A stretch of 64,000 nt of DNA from Candidatus Accumulibacter meliphilus. Lineage in GTDB: Bacteria > Pseudomonadota > Gammaproteobacteria > Burkholderiales > Rhodocyclaceae. This document shows, piece after piece, positions 1-11,608 of the stretch. Numbering within the stretch: position 1 is the stretch's first letter; every line of letters starts with the position of its first letter. The stretch spans positions 141,358 to 205,357 of the forward strand of contig QPGA01000001.1 in assembly GCA_003332265.1 (NCBI GenBank), read 5' to 3'. The notes below the pieces were generated by a model. The model was not told where the DNA came from. It worked only from the letters and a program-made list of their open reading frames with translations, and ran no database searches. The position numbers and the translations under genes are program-made.

Positions 1-846
1 CTTGGCGAACGTGCCGGCAATGCCTCGCTCGAAGAGGTGGTGATGGCGGTCAGAACGCGCAGCGACCTTTTCCCGGTGCAGACGCGTATCGACACCACCC
101 AGATCGTCCCGGCGTCCAAGCTGGTGTCGCAGATCACCGGCTATCCGGTGCAGCCCAACAAGGCCGTCGTTGGCGCCAATGCCTTTGCGCACGAGTCCGG
201 GATTCATCAGGACGGCGTCCTCAAACACCGTGAAACCTACGAGATCATGCGCGCCGAGGATGTCGGCTGGGCGCAGAACAAGCTGGTCCTCGGCAAGCAC
301 TCGGGACGCAACGCCTTCAAGTCGCGGCTGTCGGCCTTGGCTATCGTGCTCGATAGCGAAGAGGCGCTGAATGCTGCCTTTGCCCGCTTCAAGGAACTGG
401 CTGACAAGAAGCACGAGATTTTTGACGAAGACCTGCAGGCACTGGTGTCCGACGAGGAGTTCACGCAGGAAGGTGAGTACTACAAGCTGGTCTATTCGCG
501 CGTCTGCTCGGAAACCGGTGAGACGCCGGCCGCGAATGTGACGCTGAGCGTCGATGGCGTGGAGAAAAAAGCGGCGGGGATCGGCAGCGGGCCGGTCGAC
601 GCGACTTTCAAGGCGATCGAGTCGGTTGCCAGCAGCGGCGCACAGTTGTTGCTTTACTCTGTCAATGCGATCACGACCGGCACTGACGCGCAGGGCGAAG
701 TGACCGTGCGCCTCGGGAAAGGCAGCCGTATCGTGAACGGCAATGGTGCGGACACCGATATCGTCATCGCGTCAGCAAAAGCGTATCTCAACGCCTTGAA
801 CAAGCTGCAGATTCCCGATCGCGTCGACCCGCAGGCGGACGTTTGA
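1..846 (+). CDS. leuA: 2-isopropylmalate synthase, C-terminal part (5' end outside window)
   Basis: The open frame runs from base 1 with no start codon, so the gene is cut by the window edge. The protein catalyses condensation of acetyl-CoA with 2-oxoisovalerate, the first committed step of leucine synthesis, in the cytoplasm. Visible here are the end of the catalytic TIM barrel and linker ([15 protein letters not shown], the conserved His-containing stretch; [10 protein letters not shown]) and the C-terminal LeuA dimer domain that binds leucine for feedback inhibition (about the last 130 residues, with the [15 protein letters not shown] motif). The frame is intact to the TGA at 844-846. The downstream gene converges on it after 32 bp. 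Confidence 0.96.
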   Translation, partial: LGERAGNASLEEVVMAVRTRSDLFPVQTRIDTTQIVPASKLVSQITGYPVQPNKAVVGANAFAHESGIHQDGVLKHRETYEIMRAEDVGWAQNKLVLGKHSGRNAFKSRLSALAIVLDSEEALNAAFARFKELADKKHEIFDEDLQALVSDEEFTQEGEYYKLVYSRVCSETGETPAANVTLSVDGVEKKAAGIGSGPVDATFKAIESVASSGAQLLLYSVNAITTGTDAQGEVTVRLGKGSRIVNGNGADTDIVIASAKAYLNALNKLQIPDRVDPQADV

Positions 847-878
847 TCTCGGCCGTGACTTGACGGAGAGAGCAGCGG

Positions 879-1246
879 CTACGGACGCGCCGACGCCTCT
901 GCTTGATGTGCTGATGGGCGCGTGAGTCTGGCGTAGGCGACGCTGGCGCAGAAGAACGTCAGCGCGAGGACGGTTTCGGCAATGGCCAGCGCCTGTCCTG
1001 TCCCCGTTTCGGTGGTGGCGCGCACGATCCCCTCGGTAAAGTAGAGCAGAATCAGCATGCTCGCCCACTGGTACGAGTAGCGGCGGCCGTTGAGGATTCC
1101 GAACAAGGGTGCCAGCAGCGGCAGGCACTTCAGCGCCAGCCACGAGCCGCCAGGCAGGACCGGTGCCAGACGCAACTCCCAGGCGAGGCACAGGAAAATC
1201 AGCGCAATCAGGCTGCTGCACGCCGTCAGGTAGAGGGCGCGGATCA

Positions 1247-1247
<1 letters not shown>
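879..1247 (-). CDS. DUF2069 family small membrane protein
   Basis: 122-residue hydrophobic protein with about four predicted membrane segments and the conserved LNGRRYSYQWASML..YFTEGIVRA core typical of the DUF2069 family found in beta- and gammaproteobacteria. Function is unknown. It is translationally coupled to the upstream wrbA-like gene: the wrbA TGA (1247-1249) and this ATG (1245-1247) share one base. Such a DUF2069/WrbA pair is common in Betaproteobacteria, which supports the call, but no role can be read from the sequence. Confidence 0.85.
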
Positions 1248-3482
<2,235 letters not shown>

Positions 3483-3650
3483 CTGGCCACCTGCCAAACA
3501 AGTTTGCGTCGTCACGCCGTTCCTTGGACTGGTAGCTTGTCCCTTTCGGCGCATTGGCAACTACGGCTCGGTCGACCAAAAATTAAAGAATCAACATCGT
3601 GGTTGTCGACCTTCGCCGTCTGGATTATAACCTGCAAGCTTCAACTGCTG

Positions 3651-3779
3651 GTTAATGTGAAAGTCGCGCAAGCGACTCACGAAGCGCCCTTCTCCCCTCG
3701 CGGGAGAAGGGTCTGGGGAAGAGGGAAACGGTCATGACTTTCATGATTCGGGGTATCTCGACAGGTCATGACCGTTAGC
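3651..3779 (+). repeat. three-hairpin interspersed element, copy A
   Basis: Begins GTTAATGTGAAAGTCGC and contains three stems in order: GTCGC-GCAA-GCGAC (3663-3676); CCCTTCTCCC/GGGAGAAGGG around a CTCGC loop (3688-3712); and a 12-bp inverted repeat AACGGTCATGAC/GTCATGACCGTT (3727-3776) enclosing about 25 bases. The same arrangement recurs at 14602, 50245 and 59943. It sits between the divergent hypothetical gene and the rpsP promoter, ending about 70 bp before that promoter. It carries no open reading frame of its own; the sequence looks like a non-autonomous, REP/MITE-like element. Confidence 0.85.
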
Positions 3780-3849
3780 GGCAAGCGTGTGCCTTCCTCT
3801 CCTCCCGCGCTCGCCAGCGGACGTCGAGCCAGGGTGCAGCAAGATCATG

Positions 3850-3875
3850 TTGAAAAGGTGCTTTTTTGCTATAAT
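3850..3875 (+). promoter_or_regulatory. probable sigma-70 promoter of the rpsP operon
   Basis: A perfect extended -10 (TG-C-TATAAT) lies at 3867-3875. The only -35-like hexamer, TTGAAA at 3850-3855, is 14 bp away, which is short; an extended -10 can tolerate that. It is 34 bp upstream of the rpsP ATG. Confidence 0.65.
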
Positions 3876-3908
3876 CCGCCTCTTTTTCTGATTTCGGAAG
3901 AGCTGATC

Positions 3909-4163
3909 ATGGTTGTCATTCGTCTCGCTCGTGGGGGCTCCAAGAAGCGCCCCTTCTACAATATGGTGGTTGCTGATTCACGCCAACGCCGCGATGGTCG
4001 CTTTATCGAGCGTGTCGGTTTCTACAATCCGCTGGCCTCGGAGAAGGAAGAGAGCCTGCGCATCGCCACAGACCGCATCAGCTACTGGCAGGGGCAGGGC
4101 GCACAACTGTCGATGACCTGTGCCCGCCTGGTCAAGCAGTCGGCCGCCAAGCTAGCAGCCTGA
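3909..4163 (+). CDS. rpsP: 30S ribosomal protein S16
   Basis: 84 residues, the normal S16 length, starting [21 protein letters not shown], which is the invariant N-terminus of the family. S16 binds 16S rRNA early in 30S assembly. The ATG at 3909 is preceded by GGAAGAG with good spacing; the frame is open further upstream, but that part lies in the repeat and promoter and is not expected to be translated. First gene of the classical rpsP-rimM-trmD-rplS operon; the next start is 3 bases after its TGA. Confidence 0.98.
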   Translation: MVVIRLARGGSKKRPFYNMVVADSRQRRDGRFIERVGFYNPLASEKEESLRIATDRISYWQGQGAQLSMTCARLVKQSAAKLAA

Positions 4164-4166
4164 GCT

Positions 4167-4775
4167 TTGCCTGCCGGTTCGCTGTCTGCAGGGACTGGCG
4201 CTGTTGCGGGACTCGACGTTCGGCCGGCTGATGGCGAAGGCCGCGAAGGCAGCCAGGTCAGCGGCGAAATCGTTGTCCTCGGCAAGATCGCTGGTCCGCA
4301 CGGCTTGCAGGGCGCGGTGCGTGTTTATCCGTTTGCCGATGATCCGCTGGCTTGGTCGCGACTGCCGCAATGGTGGCTGGGCCGCGAGGGCGAAGCGCCC
4401 GAGTTGTGGCGGCCGACGCGGCTGATCAAGTGCGATCTGCGTAACGAGATGCTGCTGGCGCAGCTCGAATGTGTTGCCGACCGGTCTGCTGCCGAGGCCG
4501 CTGCCGGGCTGCTGGTTGGTGTTCCGCACCAGGCCTTGCCGCCGACCGTGGCTGACGAATACTACTGGGCCGATCTGATCGGCCTTGAGGTCGTCAATAC
4601 CCATGGCCAGTCGCTGGGCAGGATTCTCGGTCTGATCGAGACGCCGGCCAACGCGGTTTTGCGCGTCGGCGATGGCCAGGGCGCCGAACGACTGCTGCCC
4701 TTTGTTGCCGCAGTGGTGCTGGAAGTTGAGCTGGCGCAGGCGCGTGTTCGCGTGGACTGGGAAATCGACTGGTGA
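4167..4775 (+). CDS. rimM: 16S rRNA maturation factor RimM
   Basis: RimM helps late assembly of the 30S head and binds S19. The core begins at EIVVLGKIAGPHGLQGAVRVYPF (about residue 33) and continues with the RimM N domain and the PRC-barrel C domain (YYWADLIGLEVV...LGRILGLIETPANAVLRV...LLPFV). With the TTG at 4167 the protein is 202 residues, about 30 longer than usual. I find no ATG or GTG between that TTG and the conserved core, so the start is either this TTG, coupled to the rpsP stop 3 bases away, or a rarer codon inside. The extension is Gly/Ala-rich and not conserved-looking. Confidence 0.93.
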   Translation: MPAGSLSAGTGAVAGLDVRPADGEGREGSQVSGEIVVLGKIAGPHGLQGAVRVYPFADDPLAWSRLPQWWLGREGEAPELWRPTRLIKCDLRNEMLLAQLECVADRSAAEAAAGLLVGVPHQALPPTVADEYYWADLIGLEVVNTHGQSLGRILGLIETPANAVLRVGDGQGAERLLPFVAAVVLEVELAQARVRVDWEIDW

Positions 4776-4787
4776 CGTGGTGACTTG

Positions 4788-5594
4788 GTGACTTCGCCAG
4801 AAGACGTGCCCGCGCGCGAGAACGCATTTGTCGTTGATGTGCTGAGCTTGTTTCCCGAAATGTTTGCCGCGGTGAGCCATTCCGGGGTGACCCGTCGGGC
4901 GCTGGAGACCGGGCGCTGGAATTTGCAGCTGTGGAATCCGCGTGACTTCACGGCCGACCGGCATCGCACTGTCGACGACCGGCCCTACGGCGGTGGCCCG
5001 GGAATGGTGATGATGGCGGCGCCGCTGGCGGCGGCGATCGCGGCGGCCAAGACACGACAGCAGGCCGCTGGTGCGGCGGCCAGCCGCGTCATCTGTCTGT
5101 CGCCGCAGGGCTCGTTGCTGACGCACCAGCGGGTGATCGAGTTGGCACAGGGCAAGGAAGCGTTGGTGCTGGTGTGCGGGCGTTACGAAGGGATCGACGA
5201 GCGGCTGATCGACGCCCGCGTCGACGAAGAGATTTCTATTGGCGATTTCGTGCTTTCGGGTGGCGAAATCCCGGCGATGGCGCTGATCGATGCCGTCGTC
5301 AGGCAGTTGCCGGGCGTGCTGAACGACGCCGAATCGGCACAACAGGATTCGTTTGTCGCGGGCTTGCTGGATTGCCCGCACTATACGCGGCCCGAGGAGT
5401 ACGACGGGCGGCGGGTGCCGGATGTTCTCGTGTCCGGTCATCACGAGGAAATACGACGCTGGCGTCTGCAACAGGCGCTGGGTCGAACGTGGCAGCGGCG
5501 TCCCGAGTTGTTGGCGGGGCGTTCATTGTCGAAAACGGAAACGCAACTCCTGGTGCAGTTTCAGGAGCAATGCGGTCAGGACAAGAATGCGTAG
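4788..5594 (+). CDS. trmD: tRNA (guanine(37)-N1)-methyltransferase
   Basis: Methylates G37 next to the anticodon using S-adenosylmethionine, which prevents +1 frameshifting. The SPOUT trefoil-knot motifs are clear: [15 protein letters not shown], then [14 protein letters not shown] and the [19 protein letters not shown] stretch that contacts tRNA. About 268 residues, slightly long because of around 14 variable N-terminal residues before [13 protein letters not shown]. The frame opens with TTG (4785) followed at once by GTG (4788); GTG is preferred. It follows rimM after 12 bp and precedes rplS by 23 bp. Confidence 0.96.
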   Translation: MTSPEDVPARENAFVVDVLSLFPEMFAAVSHSGVTRRALETGRWNLQLWNPRDFTADRHRTVDDRPYGGGPGMVMMAAPLAAAIAAAKTRQQAAGAAASRVICLSPQGSLLTHQRVIELAQGKEALVLVCGRYEGIDERLIDARVDEEISIGDFVLSGGEIPAMALIDAVVRQLPGVLNDAESAQQDSFVAGLLDCPHYTRPEEYDGRRVPDVLVSGHHEEIRRWRLQQALGRTWQRRPELLAGRSLSKTETQLLVQFQEQCGQDKNA

Positions 5595-5617
5595 TTCGCA
5601 TACATGGAGTCAAGAAT

Positions 5618-5983
5618 ATGAATCTGATCGAGCAACTTGAACAAGAAGAAATTGCCCGTCTGGGCAAAGTCATTCCCGTCTTCGCGCCGGGCGACACCGT
5701 CGTCGTCCAGGTCAAGGTGCGGGAAGGAACGCGCGAGCGTTTGCAGGCCTATGAAGGCGTCGTGATTGCCAAGCGCAATCGCGGTCTCAACTCCAGCTTC
5801 ATCGTGCGCAAGGTTTCATCGGGCGAGGGCGTCGAGCGTACCTTCCAGACCTATTCGCCGCTGGTCGCGGCGATCGAAGTCAAGCGTCGTGGCGACGTCC
5901 GTCGTGCCAAGCTGTACTACCTGCGCCAGCGTTCGGGCAAGTCGGCGCGGATCAAGGAAAAGCTGGTCCGCAAGCAACGCTGA
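5618..5983 (+). CDS. rplS: 50S ribosomal protein L19
   Basis: 121 residues, typical for L19, with the standard start [15 protein letters not shown] and conserved core [24 protein letters not shown]19 sits at the 30S/50S interface. The ATG at 5618 has GGAG (5606-5609) upstream. The frame extends far upstream inside trmD, but those residues are an out-of-frame shadow. It is the last gene of the operon; a strong hairpin terminator follows after 25 bp. Confidence 0.98.
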   Translation: MNLIEQLEQEEIARLGKVIPVFAPGDTVVVQVKVREGTRERLQAYEGVVIAKRNRGLNSSFIVRKVSSGEGVERTFQTYSPLVAAIEVKRRGDVRRAKLYYLRQRSGKSARIKEKLVRKQR

Positions 5984-6008
5984 ACAGCGGCGCTAGCGCG
6001 GTAAACGA

Positions 6009-6042
6009 AAAAGTGGCGAAGTCTCTCGACTTCGCCACTTTT
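6009..6042 (+). terminator. rho-independent terminator after rplS (probably bidirectional)
   Basis: Perfect 15-bp stem AAAAGTGGCGAAGTC / GACTTCGCCACTTTT with a TCTC loop, followed by TGTTTTC. The A-rich foot on the other side lets it act also for folE2, which converges from the minus strand and ends at 6077. Confidence 0.9.
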
Positions 6043-6076
6043 GTTTTCGGCCTGGCCTGGGTCGCAGGCGCGCAGG

Positions 6077-6895
6077 TCAGGAAGCTGCAGCCTGTTTGTC
6101 TTTCTCGATCAACGCGTACGCCGAATGATTGTGGATCGACTCGAAGTTCTCGGACTCGACCATATAGGCATCGATACGGCGCTCGGCGTTGAGGCGTGCG
6201 GCGACATCGCGCACCATGTCTTCGACGAACTTCGGATTGTCGTAAGCACGTTCGGTGACGTATTTCTCGTCCGGGCGCTTGAGCAGGCCGTAGAGCTCGC
6301 AGGACGCCTGCCCTTCGACGAATTGCACCAGTTCTTCGATCCACAGGTGATCGTTGATTCTGACCGTGACCGTCACGTGCGAGCGTTGATTGTGCGCGCC
6401 GCGCTCGGAAATTTCCTTTGAGCACGGACACAGGCTGGTGACGGGAACGGCAACCCTTATCGTCGATTCGATACCCTCACGGCCAATCTCGCCAATCAGG
6501 GTGACATCGTAATCCATCAGGCTCTGCACGCCCGATACCGGTGCGGTCTTGTTGATGAAATACGGAAAGCTCATTTCGATGTGCCCGCTCTCGGCTTCCA
6601 GCCGCTGCACCATGTCGTGCAACATGGCCGGGAAGTTTTCGACGGAAATTTCGCGTTCGTGGCTGTTGAGGATTTCCACGAAACGCGACATGTGGGTGCC
6701 TTTGAAGTTGTGCGGCAGGCTGACATACATGTTGAACACGGCGATCGTGTGCTGTACGCCGCCGGATTTGTCGAGCACCTTGACCGGGTGGCGTATCGCC
6801 TTGATGCCGACCTTGTTGATGGCGATGCGGCGGGTATCGGCTGAGCCCTGGACGTCCACCATCGTGGTCGGTTGCGGGTTTTCTGGTGCGTTCAT
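6077..6895 (-). CDS. folE2: GTP cyclohydrolase FolE2 (type IB)
   Basis: Converts GTP to 7,8-dihydroneopterin triphosphate, the first step of tetrahydrofolate synthesis, and is the metal-flexible alternative to zinc-dependent FolE. Conserved blocks visible are [10 protein letters not shown], the [18 protein letters not shown] tunnel-fold motif with its His, [10 protein letters not shown] with the metal-ligand Cys, and the [13 protein letters not shown] end. 272 residues from the ATG at 6893-6895, chosen because AGGAG lies 8 bases upstream; the frame remains open further upstream only as antisense-type shadow over dxs. It is the last gene of xseB-ispA-dxs-folE2. Confidence 0.96.
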   Translation of the reverse strand: MNAPENPQPTTMVDVQGSADTRRIAINKVGIKAIRHPVKVLDKSGGVQHTIAVFNMYVSLPHNFKGTHMSRFVEILNSHEREISVENFPAMLHDMVQRLEAESGHIEMSFPYFINKTAPVSGVQSLMDYDVTLIGEIGREGIESTIRVAVPVTSLCPCSKEISERGAHNQRSHVTVTVRINDHLWIEELVQFVEGQASCELYGLLKRPDEKYVTERAYDNPKFVEDMVRDVAARLNAERRIDAYMVESENFESIHNHSAYALIEKDKQAAAS

Positions 6896-6914
6896 TACTG
6901 CTCCTGATGGGTGT

Positions 6915-8807
6915 TCATATGCTGCCGGCAACGATTTCCTCGGGCGCGCCTGCGCTACTGCCCTGCCGGGCGCGCACCGCGGCGACGATGCCGTCGCCGT
7001 CGAGGCCGATCTCGGCCAGCAGCAGCGCCTGGTCGCCATGATCGATGAAGCGGTCGGGAATTCCCAGGCGCAGGAGTCGCGTGGTGCCGGCAACTTCCTC
7101 GAGAACTCGCGCGACCTCGGAACCGGCACCACCGATCAAGGCATTCTCTTCGACGCTGACCAGCAGGGAATGTTCCGCTGCCAGGGCGAGAATAAGCTCG
7201 CGGTCGATCGGTTTGACGAAGCGCATATTGGCCACCGTGGCGTTGAGCTCGGCAGCCGCTTCGAGCGCCGGCGTCAGCATGCTGCCGAAAGCGAGCAGCG
7301 CTACCTCGGCCCCGCGGCGGCGAATTTCACCTTTGCCGAGCGGTAAGCCGAGCAGCGTCTTGTCGATCGGCGCGCCGGTGCCGCTGCCCCGCGGGTAGCG
7401 CACGGCGCTCGGTCCGTCCAGCTGATAGGCGGTGGTCAGCATCTTGCGGCACTCGTCTTCGTCGGTCGGCGTCATCAGCACCATGTTCGGGATGCAGGTC
7501 AGGAAGGAAATATCGAAAGCACCGTGGTGTGTCGGGCCGTCAGCGCCAACCAGGCCGCCACGGTCGAGCGCGAAGACTACCGGCAGGTTTTGCAAAGCCA
7601 CGTCGTGTATCAGCTGATCGTAGCCACGCTGCAGGAAGGTCGAGTAGATGGCCAGCACCGGCCGCATGCCTTCGCAGGCCAGGCCGGCGGCAAAGGTGAC
7701 GGCGTGCTGCTCGGCGATGCCGACATCGTAATAGCGATCGGGGTAACACTCGCTGAAGCGCAGCAGGCCGGAGCCTTCGCGCATCGCCGGCGTGATCCCG
7801 ACCAGTCTCGGATCCGCGGCCGCCATGTCGCACAGCCAGTCGCCAAAAACCTGCGTGTAGGTCGGTTTTGCGCCCGGTTTGCCGCCGGCGATACCGACTT
7901 CCGGCTGGAATTTCGAGACTCCGTGGTAGAGGATCGGATCGACCTCGGCCAGTTTGTAACCCTGCCCCTTTTTGGTGATTACGTGCAGAAACTGCGGACC
8001 CTTTAGGTTCTTCAGGTTGAGCAGCGTCGGCACCAGCGATTCGAGATCGTGGCCGTCGATCGGGCCGATGTAGTTGAGGCCGAGTTCTTCGAACAGCGTC
8101 CCCGGGGTCAGCATTCCCTTGACGTGTTCCTCGGCGCGCTTGGCGAATTCGAGCAAGGACGGCGAAAAGTCGAGAATCTTCTCGCCGGCCTTGCGCGCGG
8201 CGTTGAAGGTGTTGCCGGAGAAGAGTCGTGCCAGGTAGCGGTTGAGCGCTCCCACCGGCGGTGAGATCGACATGTCGTTATCGTTGAGAACGACGAGCAT
8301 GTCGGCGTCGGCGACGCCGGCATTGTTGAGGGCTTCAAAGGCCTGCCCGGCGGACATCGCGCCATCGCCGATGATGGCCACCACTTTGCGGGTTTCGTGC
8401 TTGATCTTGGCAGCCAGCGCCATGCCCAGGGCCGCCGAGATCGACGTCGACGAGTGACCGACGCCGAAAGTGTCGTACGGGCTTTCGCCGCGTTTCGGAA
8501 AGCCCGAGATGCCGCCGTGCATGCGCAGCTTGGCCATCCCTTCGCGGCGGCCGCTGAGCGTCTTGTGCGCATAGGTCTGGTGGCCGACGTCCCACACCAG
8601 GCGGTCGTGCGGCGTATCGAAGACATAGTGCAGGGCGACTGTCAGCTCGACCGTGCCGAGGTTCGACGAGAGGTGACCACCGGTCCGGGAAACCGACTCG
8701 ACCAGAAAGGCGCGCAACTCGTCAGCCAGTTGTGGTAACTGGCGGCGGTCGAGCTTGCGCACTTGCGCAGGATCGCTGATGGTGTCGAGCAGAGGGTAAA
8801 GGGTCAT
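6915..8807 (-). CDS. dxs: 1-deoxy-D-xylulose-5-phosphate synthase
   Basis: Thiamine-diphosphate enzyme joining pyruvate and glyceraldehyde 3-phosphate in the first step of the MEP isoprenoid pathway. 630 residues, usual length. Visible: [19 protein letters not shown] start, [20 protein letters not shown], the ThDP-binding motif [18 protein letters not shown], and the transketolase pyrimidine domain ([45 protein letters not shown]). The frame is unbroken. It lies 63 bp after ispA and 19 bp before folE2 on the same strand, so isoprenoid supply and folate synthesis are likely cotranscribed. Confidence 0.97.
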   Translation of the reverse strand: MTLYPLLDTISDPAQVRKLDRRQLPQLADELRAFLVESVSRTGGHLSSNLGTVELTVALHYVFDTPHDRLVWDVGHQTYAHKTLSGRREGMAKLRMHGGISGFPKRGESPYDTFGVGHSSTSISAALGMALAAKIKHETRKVVAIIGDGAMSAGQAFEALNNAGVADADMLVVLNDNDMSISPPVGALNRYLARLFSGNTFNAARKAGEKILDFSPSLLEFAKRAEEHVKGMLTPGTLFEELGLNYIGPIDGHDLESLVPTLLNLKNLKGPQFLHVITKKGQGYKLAEVDPILYHGVSKFQPEVGIAGGKPGAKPTYTQVFGDWLCDMAAADPRLVGITPAMREGSGLLRFSECYPDRYYDVGIAEQHAVTFAAGLACEGMRPVLAIYSTFLQRGYDQLIHDVALQNLPVVFALDRGGLVGADGPTHHGAFDISFLTCIPNMVLMTPTDEDECRKMLTTAYQLDGPSAVRYPRGSGTGAPIDKTLLGLPLGKGEIRRRGAEVALLAFGSMLTPALEAAAELNATVANMRFVKPIDRELILALAAEHSLLVSVEENALIGGAGSEVARVLEEVAGTTRLLRLGIPDRFIDHGDQALLLAEIGLDGDGIVAAVRARQGSSAGAPEEIVAGSI

Positions 8808-8870
8808 GGTCTCGTTTGGGTCCTGCAGAAGCGCTCGCTGGTGGCGGCGGGCGGTGAGCGGAAGCGGCGC

Positions 8871-9800
8871 CTAGAATTTGCGCTGGGTAATGAAGTCGGT
8901 GAGTTCGAGCAGGCGCTGGCGGCGTTCGCCGAAAGCTGTGAGCGCTTCGAGCGCCTGTTTTCTTAGATCGTCGGCAAACTCGCGGGCGCGTTCGAGGCCC
9001 ATCAGGCTGACGTAGGTCGGCTTTTCGGCGGCCGCATCCTTGCCGGCTGTCTTGCCGAGGGTCGCAGTATTGGCCGTGCAATCGAGGATGTCGTCGACGA
9101 CCTGGAAAAGCAGGCCGGCACGTTTGGCAAAGCGGTCGAGCGACGTGCTTTCGTCGGTGCTCAAGGCCGCGCCGCAAAGGGCGCCGAGCAGCACTGCCGC
9201 ACGGATCAAGGCGCCGGTCTTGAGTGCGTGCATCAGTTCGAGTTCGGGTTGGTTGAGGTTCTTGCCGATCGCTTCGAGGTCAATCGACTGGCCGCCCGCC
9301 ATGCCACACGAGCCGCTGGCGCGGGCCAGCAGGCGCAGCATTTCCAGTTGCCGGCCCGGCTCGCCGAAATCCTTGCGCGCCAGCAGTTCGAAAGCCAGCG
9401 CTTGCAGGCTGTCACCAACCAGCAAGGCCGTCGCTTCATCGAACTCGACGTGGCAGGTCGGCCGGCCGCGTCGCAGCACGTCGTTATCCATTGACGGCAG
9501 GTCGTCATGGACCAGCGAATAGCTGTGGATCAGCTCGACTGCACAGGCCACCACTTCCAGCTGTTGCGCAGGGGCCGCGGTCAGTTCGCCGGCCGCGAAA
9601 ACGAGCAACGGTCGTATCCGTTTGCCACCATTCAGGCTGGCATAGCGCATCGCCCGGTGCAGACGAGCCGGAATCGCTTCAGCAGGCGGCAAGTTGCCGG
9701 CGATAGCTGCTTCGACCTGTACCTGGACGCGACGCATCCAGTCCGGGAAGGCGAGCGTCCCTGGCGCTGGCGCAGGGGCAAGTGCTGTCGGCACGCTCAT
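8871..9800 (-). CDS. ispA: farnesyl diphosphate synthase / polyprenyl synthetase
   Basis: Elongates DMAPP/GPP with IPP to farnesyl diphosphate. 309 residues. The first aspartate-rich motif is HDDLPSMDND (Asp 99-100 onward) and the second is FQVVDDILD (Asp 236-237); both bind Mg2+-diphosphate. The LNGGKRIRPLL motif for IPP binding is at about residues 56-66. The start ATG overlaps the xseB stop by 4 bases (ATGA), which is the classical xseB-ispA-dxs arrangement in Proteobacteria and strengthens all three calls. Confidence 0.96.
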   Translation of the reverse strand: MSVPTALAPAPAPGTLAFPDWMRRVQVQVEAAIAGNLPPAEAIPARLHRAMRYASLNGGKRIRPLLVFAAGELTAAPAQQLEVVACAVELIHSYSLVHDDLPSMDNDVLRRGRPTCHVEFDEATALLVGDSLQALAFELLARKDFGEPGRQLEMLRLLARASGSCGMAGGQSIDLEAIGKNLNQPELELMHALKTGALIRAAVLLGALCGAALSTDESTSLDRFAKRAGLLFQVVDDILDCTANTATLGKTAGKDAAAEKPTYVSLMGLERAREFADDLRKQALEALTAFGERRQRLLELTDFITQRKF

Positions 9801-10084
9801 TTGGCCTCGCCGCCAGTGGGTTCGAAAGCGCGCAGCGCGCCGTTCTCGAGCACCTGGATTTGCGCCTCGGCCTCGCTGAGCTGTTGCTGGCAGTGCGTCA
9901 ATAGTGCGCTGCCACGGCGATACGCCGCCAGTGACTCCTCGAGTGGCAGGCGGCCTCCCTCCATGTCCTGGACCAGCTGTTCAAGTTCGGCAAGAGCCGC
10001 CTCGAATTTCAGTTTGCCAATGGTCACCGCGTCCGAAGCGCGTGCGGCGCCGTCGACGGCTTTCTCGGAGTTCGGTCGTGGCAT
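9797..10084 (-). CDS. xseB: exodeoxyribonuclease VII small subunit
   Basis: Small helical subunit of exonuclease VII, which degrades single-stranded DNA. The core KFEAALAELEQLVQDMEGGRLPLEESLAAYRRGSALLTHCQQQL is diagnostic. About 95 residues from the ATG at 10082-10084; an upstream TTG at 10102 would add six residues. N- and C-terminal tails are a little longer than usual. First gene of its operon; the gene on the other strand diverges, with about 160 bp between them that should hold both promoters. Confidence 0.93.
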   Translation of the reverse strand: MPRPNSEKAVDGAARASDAVTIGKLKFEAALAELEQLVQDMEGGRLPLEESLAAYRRGSALLTHCQQQLSEAEAQIQVLENGALRAFEPTGGEAK

Positions 10085-10243
10085 CGGAGAGGCTCGAATC
10101 AAACCGCCGAAAATAGCGTATTAGTGGCCCCGTGGTCAACAAATGGAAAGCATTCTCGCGCCCCCGCTTCTGGCCAGAGCGTGGCACAATCGCTGGCGAT
10201 GGGACTGGTGCTACACTTGCGCAACCAAAAAAGGGAGGAGGCC

Positions 10244-10609
10244 ATGATAGTCATCGAAAACCGGCCCAGGCGGGTCGAGGTCACGGTTTATGCGGAATTC
10301 ACGCTCGCCGATTATCAGGAGTTCGAAAACGCCGTCAATTACGTCATTCAGTTCGAGGGGCAGGTTGACCTGTTTTTCGACTTGCGCGAGATGGCCGATT
10401 TCACTCTCGACGTCGCCTGGGAAGATATCGTCTTTTCGCGTGCCCATGCCAAGGATTTCAGCCGCATTGCGGTGCTCACTGAAAGTCAGTGGGTGGCGTG
10501 GAGCGCCTGGTTGTCACAGATTTTCGTCGAAGCCGAGATGCGCGTTTTCGACGAAGAAGTCGAAGCCCGCGCGTGGCTGGCCGAAGGGGACGGGGAGGGG
10601 CTGGCGTGA
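10244..10609 (+). CDS. SpoIIAA-like (STAS-type) small cytoplasmic protein
   Basis: 121 residues beginning MIVIENRPRRVEVTVYAEFTL. The ATG at 10244 is chosen because AAGGGAGGAG lies just upstream. The pattern of beta strand, DLFFDLREMADFTLDVAWEDI and late helix matches the SpoIIAA-like fold (DUF3478), often found as stand-alone proteins of unknown role in Proteobacteria. No signal peptide or membrane segment. The stop overlaps the GTG of the downstream sulfurtransferase (GTGA), so they are cotranslated. Confidence 0.8.
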   Translation: MIVIENRPRRVEVTVYAEFTLADYQEFENAVNYVIQFEGQVDLFFDLREMADFTLDVAWEDIVFSRAHAKDFSRIAVLTESQWVAWSAWLSQIFVEAEMRVFDEEVEARAWLAEGDGEGLA

Positions 10610-11454
10610 GCTACTCGACGGTCGTCAGTACCGCTCTCCTGGCTCATCATCTCGATGAGCCGGGCTGGCGCGTTTTTGATTGTCGCCATCAACTGACGGA
10701 TCCCGAGGCCGGTGCTCGGGCCTACGCCTCCGGGCATCTTCCGGGGGCGAGTTTCCTGCATCTGGATCGCGACCTGTCGGGGCCGATGAATGGCAGCAAC
10801 GGCCGCCATCCCCTGCCGGACCCACAGCTTCTCGCCGCCATGCTGGGCGCTGCCGGCGTTTCAGGAGAAACGCAGGTGGTCGCTTACGACGACGCAGGCG
10901 GGATGATCGCCAGTCGACTATGGTGGTTGCTGCGTTGGCTGGGCCACGATCGTGTCGCTGTTCTCGACGGCGGCATCGAGCGCTGGGTCGCCGAGGGCAG
11001 GCCGCTGTCGACGGCGTCACCAGAAGTTGCCGCAGCGCGTTTCGCGGGATCGCCACGTGACTGGGTAGCCACGACTCAGGAGGTCCTGGCTGATGTTAGC
11101 AACGGCCAGTTCTGCCTGATTGACGCCCGCAGCCCGGATCGCTTCCGTGGCGAGAACGAAACGCTCGACCCGGTCGGCGGCCATATTCCCGGTGCGCGCA
11201 ATCGCTTCTTCCGCGATAATCTCGATAGCGAAGGCTGTTTTCGCTCCGCCGCCGAACTGCGCCGGGAGCTGCTGGCGTTGCTCGCCGGGATCGATCCGAA
11301 ACAGGCGGTGATGAGCTGTGGTTCGGGCGTCACCGCCTGTCACAATCTCCTGGCCATGGAAATTGCCGGCTTGCATGAGGCACGTCTGTATGCCGGTTCG
11401 TGGAGCGAATGGTGTAGTGACCCGGCGCGACCGGTCGCCAGTCAGGCTTCCTGA
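10606..11454 (+). CDS. sseA: tandem-rhodanese sulfurtransferase (SseA type)
   Basis: 282 residues with two rhodanese domains; only the second carries the active-site Cys, in CGSGVTAC (Cys 238). That loop is the one seen in 3-mercaptopyruvate sulfurtransferases rather than the CRKGVT of thiosulfate enzymes. The first domain has the usual SGHLPGA and GGMIASRLWWLLRWLGH signatures. Start is GTG at 10606, overlapping the previous stop, with GGGGAGGGG upstream; the frame continues open upstream only as a shadow of the previous gene. Cytoplasmic, moves sulfur to acceptors such as cyanide or thiols; the natural acceptor is unknown. Confidence 0.92.
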   Translation: MSYSTVVSTALLAHHLDEPGWRVFDCRHQLTDPEAGARAYASGHLPGASFLHLDRDLSGPMNGSNGRHPLPDPQLLAAMLGAAGVSGETQVVAYDDAGGMIASRLWWLLRWLGHDRVAVLDGGIERWVAEGRPLSTASPEVAAARFAGSPRDWVATTQEVLADVSNGQFCLIDARSPDRFRGENETLDPVGGHIPGARNRFFRDNLDSEGCFRSAAELRRELLALLAGIDPKQAVMSCGSGVTACHNLLAMEIAGLHEARLYAGSWSEWCSDPARPVASQAS

Positions 11455-11608
11455 CGCGTCAAACGGCGCACAGGGCGACGGCCGATTCTCTTGTATTTCC
11501 GGTTGAATTAATGAGATTTTCTCAGATATTTTTTGCAACTTTCACGGGTCGGCGAGCCGATCTATACTGGCGTTCCCTGTTTTTCAACATCACGAAGGAA
11601 GAAAAGCC

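Noticed and set aside
3768..3908. Upstream extension of rpsP starting in the repeat
   Set aside because: S16 has a fixed N-terminus at 3909, and the promoter lies inside the extension.
11533..11568. TTGCAA and TATACT upstream of the exported protein as a promoter
   Set aside because: Spacing of 24 bp is too long for sigma-70.
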